A stretch of 64,000 nucleotides of DNA, taken from the NCBI RefSeq assembly GCF_026151205.1, contig NC_087077.1, positions 16,156,983-16,220,982 on the forward strand, written 5' to 3'. The stretch comes from Bolinopsis microptera (Eukaryota; Ctenophora; Tentaculata; Lobata; Bolinopsidae). A program made the position numbers and the translations under genes. Positions 60,690-64,000 of the stretch are shown piece after piece (within the stretch, counting starts at the first letter, position 1; each line of letters opens with the position of its first letter). Below the pieces are notes generated by a model. That model searched no databases. It saw only the letters and a program-made list of their open reading frames with translations, and was not told the origin of the DNA.

Positions 60690-62790
60690 AAGACAAACCC
60701 ATGCAAGTGCATTTAACTGTAAACAACCCAGTTGATGACAGAACTCAAGTCCGTACAAGGATCAACAGGTTACAGAAAGACATCCGTAAGCATCTCAAGA
60801 ACCTTGCTGACACACGTGCCGATGACAATCGCTCGAACCATCATGTCAACAGATGACACAAGGCAGATGTTTGAAGCTGTGCGTACTCTAGCTGACACTA
60901 AGCCCAAATCTACTATCAGTGTCCACAATGAAGAAGGTAACTTTGTTGCCACAGATGCTGGTAAAGCTCAAGTGATCAGAGACTACTACGAAAAAGCAGT
61001 TCACGTGTGAGGATTGAACCACTTCAAGCATTTATAGGGGATGGACGCTGCCTAGACATACCCATCACATGTGATGAAGTAAAGAAAGCCGCCCAATCTC
61101 TCAAGAACAACAAAGCCACTGATCCAGATAAAGTCTACAACGAGTGGTTGAAAAATGCTGGTACAAAATTCTGGTCAAAATATGCCGAGATCATAAATAG
61201 CGCATTGGAGACCAATTCATTTCCTGATGTTATAGGTGAAGCCATCATCACCCCCTTACCGAAACCTCGCAAACCAGCTGGTCCTGTCACTAGTCTACGA
61301 CCTCTATGTCTATCAAATGGTGCTCGTAAGATATTATCCATGATTGTACTGGAGAGAATTGAAGACAAAGTTGATGCTTTCACTGGTAGCACGCAGGCGG
61401 GGTACAAACATGGTAGAAGTTGTGGTGATCTAGTGTGGGCTGAGCGGATGTTGATATCGGTTGTCACGCGTAAACACTTCCAGTATCACAAGATGGGCAT
61501 AGATATGTCTCGAGCATTTGACACAATCAAACGCCAGACTATACTTGACCTTCTTGTCAAAGCTGGATGCACAGACGACGACCTCAGGCTAGTAAGACTC
61601 CTCTTAACCAACACCATGCTCAAGGTCAGAGTGGAAGTAGAACTATCTGCTGTATTCGAGAGTCTTCTTGGGTCCTTTCAAGGTGACAGTCTCTCCGGCA
61701 AGCTTTTCACTCTTGTCCTAGCAGGAGCTCTTATAGAACTACGCCATCGACTAGCAGAGTCTCCCCCACACATACCCAATCCCCCTATTTCAAAAGAAGG
61801 TATGCCACTGGAGTCAGCGTATTCAGATGATTGTAACTTCATGAACGTGGAAAAAGAATCCTTAGAAGCTATCCTACCAATAGCTAAGGAAGTCTTCAAG
61901 GAGTTTAACCTGTTCATTAACACAGAGAAAACAGAATTTACCCATGTTTTCCTCGCTCCTGTTGGAGAAACAATCCCTGGTCGTGATGATACCATGTTAC
62001 GTGGAAATGAAGATTGGCGGAAGAGTAAGATTCTTGGGTCATTGTTGTGTAGTGAAAGTGATATAGCTGCTCGATGCATTGCTGGGAACAATGCCTTCTA
62101 TAAGTTCACCAAGATCTGGTCTCAGCAGAATATCTCCGTTACCAGAAAGATAGCAGTATACGAAGCCCAAATTGTATCAATCATCATGTACAATTGCAGT
62201 AGTTGGTTTCCTACTGCAAAGTCACTAGAAAAACTAGACATTTGCCATAGAAAACACCTTAGATCATTACTGAACATTTATTGGCCTCATGGAACAATAT
62301 CCAATGCAAACTTATACCTAAGATGTAACTCAGTTAAGCTATCAGATCGTGTCCCTAAAGCAAGGTGGAAGCTCCTAGGTCATATCTTGCGTAGTGCTGA
62401 TGACTCCCCCGCTGCATTAGCGTTAAAGTTTGCTGTCACAACAAACTGTAAAGGGCGCGTCGGTGCGCATCGTAAGAATTTGTTCAAGATTATTGTGAAT
62501 GATTTGACCCGTAGAGGTTTAAAACTTAACTCTTTGAATGATCTTAATAAGCTTAAGATATTAGCCGATGATAGAGTTGCTTGGAGAAACAAATTTTAAC
62601 TCTAGCTGTCTTGATCTGTACTGATCACCATTTTAGGATGACTTGATTTCTCTTAGGGGTTTTGAATATTTTAATGGTGTAAACAGTTTCTTAATAATAT
62701 AAATTTATTTATTTATCTACGATATTATGTTCTTTTTATTTGGTTGAATAACTTTCATTTAACTGATTGGGATCTGACACACGTAATTTT
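60690..62790 (+). mobile_element. 5'-truncated non-LTR retrotransposon
   Basis: A plus-strand RT coding region followed by about 200 bp of 3' sequence with no long tail. No endonuclease frame is seen upstream, where the sequence changes to the minus-strand LINE copy A. It sits between two copies of that other LINE. Confidence 0.7.
60732..62599 (+). pseudogene. LINE reverse transcriptase, frame broken near its start
   Basis: The main frame (61007-62599, 530 codons) has the order of a non-LTR RT: ITPLPKPRKPAGPVTSLRPL (fingers), GIDMSRAFDTIKRQTI (motif A, catalytic Asp), GSFQGDSLSGKLFTLVL (motif B), AYSDDCNFM (motif C, YSDD instead of the usual YADD), then WRKSKILGSLLCS and a C-terminal ARWKLLGHILRS block. 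An N-terminal piece in another frame (60732-61010: STDDTRQMFEAVRTLAD and so on) joins near 61008 by a one-base shift. A third frame at about 60735-60830 holds RTRINRLQKDIRKHLKNLAD. The RT core is complete with both catalytic Asp of motif C, but at least two frame changes and a missing endonuclease make the copy defective. Confidence 0.82.
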
Positions 62791-62798
62791 GTAATGAT

Positions 62799-63127
62799 CT
62801 TTCTAATTTCTAATTTCTAATTTCTAATTTCTAATTTCTAATTTCTAATTTCTAATTTCTAATTTCTAATTTCTAATTTCTAATTTCTAATTTCTAATTT
62901 CTAATTTCTAATTTCTAATTTCTAATTTCTAATTTCTTATTTCTAATTTCTAATTTCTAATTTCTAATTTCTAATTTCTAATTTCTAATTTCTAATTTCT
63001 AATTTCTAATTTCTAATTTCTAATTTCTAATTTCTAATTTCTAATTTCTAATTTCTAATTTCTAATTTCTAATTTCTAATTTCTAATTTCTAATTTCTAA
63101 TTTCTAATTTCTAATTTCTAGTTTCTA
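62799..63127. repeat. Heptanucleotide array (TAATTTC)n, about 46 copies
   Basis: Perfect TAATTTC units, with one 'cttattt' variant near 62936 and 'ctagttt' at the end. Read on the minus strand it is (GAAATTA)n directly after the 3' end of the minus-strand LINE, so it is best explained as that element's expanded 3' tail. Confidence 0.95.
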
Positions 63128-64000
63128 TTAACACGCCTACGAATTGACTGACCGTAAAATTTAACCTTTGTTTTATCAATGCCGATAATATGACTAATTT
63201 TTCTTGGAGAGAGTTTAGAAAGCATTATACCTTAACTTTGATAGCTTTGATCTGCTTCGTCGAAACTCGACAGGCCATTAGAGTTGCTGACCACCCCAGA
63301 GAGGAAGGAAAGGAAGCTCATAGAGAGGATTACGTTTGTTGACAAGATGACATATGTACTCACTACTCAAACTTATCCTCGTGTAATGCCATATTGTTTT
63401 TGATGACCACTTAGTGACTTTGTCAAGATCAGACTGAAGCTCAGTAACATTATGTGAATCACTGATGGATCTGCAAATTCTTGTGTCGTCAGCGAAAAAT
63501 CTTAACGTTTAATGCAACACGCAGCTATAAGCGATGTCATTAACGAATATTAAAAACAGTATGGGATCTAAAACTGTTCCTTGGGGGGCACCACTTATAA
63601 TAAAAGCAATGATAGACATGTTGGATTCGAATTCTATTCGTAAGAAATGACTCGATCGAGATGATGATTTTAGGATGAAAACCGATAGCCCCCATTATAT
63701 CAGCAACCGAGAATGCCAACATGTCATCAATATTCAATGAATGGTTTCTGTAGGGATGGTGACTGAAATAATGCATCATTGATGTTAGTGGCTGAAGGGT
63801 CACTGAATACACTGCTTAATTGACGCTGAAAGATGTTAGCAATCACTTCAGGATTGGTGCAAGTTCTCTTGGCCTCATTGAAAAGCATCGGAATGCTGCG
63901 TTTCTGCTTAGAGAACTTTTTGGCATAGCTGTAAACATATTTTGTATTGCTGTGCACTTTATCTACCGCCTGTTATTATATATAATACGGTAGTTAAAGT
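63128..64000 (-). mobile_element. Non-LTR retrotransposon (copy B), minus strand, runs off the window
   Basis: Two adjacent minus-strand frames carry linker and RT sequence: SYAKKFSKQKRSIPMLFNEA (63957 downward), then IGFHPKIIISIESFLTNRIR, then in another frame SGAPQGTVLDPILFLIFVND at about 63535-63600. That last block is the RT motif B region (GxPQGSxLxPxLFxIxxND) of Jockey/CR1-like elements. The frame shifts twice, so the copy is dead. The 3' UTR ends at 63128, next to the GAAATTA array. The 5' part lies beyond position 64000. Confidence 0.78.

Noticed and set aside
1-64000. tRNA, rRNA or hammerhead ribozyme genes
   Set aside because: No tRNA B-box with acceptor pairing, no rRNA core sequence and no CTGATGA...GAAA hammerhead core was seen by eye; a covariance-model scan would be decisive.

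Overview
The window is animal (metazoan) nuclear DNA. It is AT-rich and gene-poor, its genes are split by GT-AG introns, and it holds a tetraspanin, a voltage-gated K+ channel and a cathepsin-type protease carrying a ShK-like cysteine domain. No bacterial operons, CRISPR arrays, rRNA or tRNA genes were seen. The species cannot be fixed from the sequence. A non-bilaterian or other marine invertebrate (for example ctenophore or cnidarian) is my guess from the gene types and repeat load.

Layout. 1-9.8 kb: a foldback repeat, a degraded hAT transposon with an 8-bp target duplication (1272-2493), two minisatellites and a 78-bp perfect palindrome. 9.8-13.0 kb: a five-exon tetraspanin gene (+) whose third exon has lost one base. 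14.4 kb: a lone minus-strand first coding exon, perhaps profilin-like. 16.5-19.15 kb: a 2.7-kb TTAA-flanked piggyBac-type foldback element with palindromic iterons spaced about 145 bp. 25.4-28.1 kb: decayed minus-strand LINE pieces. 28.1-31.1 kb: minisatellites and dispersed repeats. 31.7-34.6 kb: a nearly intact Penelope-like retroelement of the permuted (GIY-YIG first, then RT) Naiad type. 36.5-37.8 kb: a cathepsin-ShK pseudogene (-). 39.1-41.2 kb: a four-exon Kv channel gene (+) that looks intact and has a silent-subunit-like S6 motif. 41.2-48 kb: no confident gene. 48.1-49.5 kb: a near-perfect 1.37-kb palindrome. 52-60 kb: minisatellites, a Harbinger-type MITE and small hairpins. 60.1-64 kb: a plus-strand LINE RT flanked by two minus-strand copies of another LINE, whose 3' tails are GAAATTA arrays.

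The host genes do not form a pathway. The tetraspanin is a membrane organiser with a tyrosine sorting motif, the Kv protein is a K+ channel subunit, and the protease is dead as read. Most of the structure comes from transposons and satellites. Several reading frames break by a single base in short homopolymers (tetraspanin exon 3, PLE junction), so some breaks may be base-calling errors. The protease has an 8-bp tandem duplication and several stops, which points to real decay.
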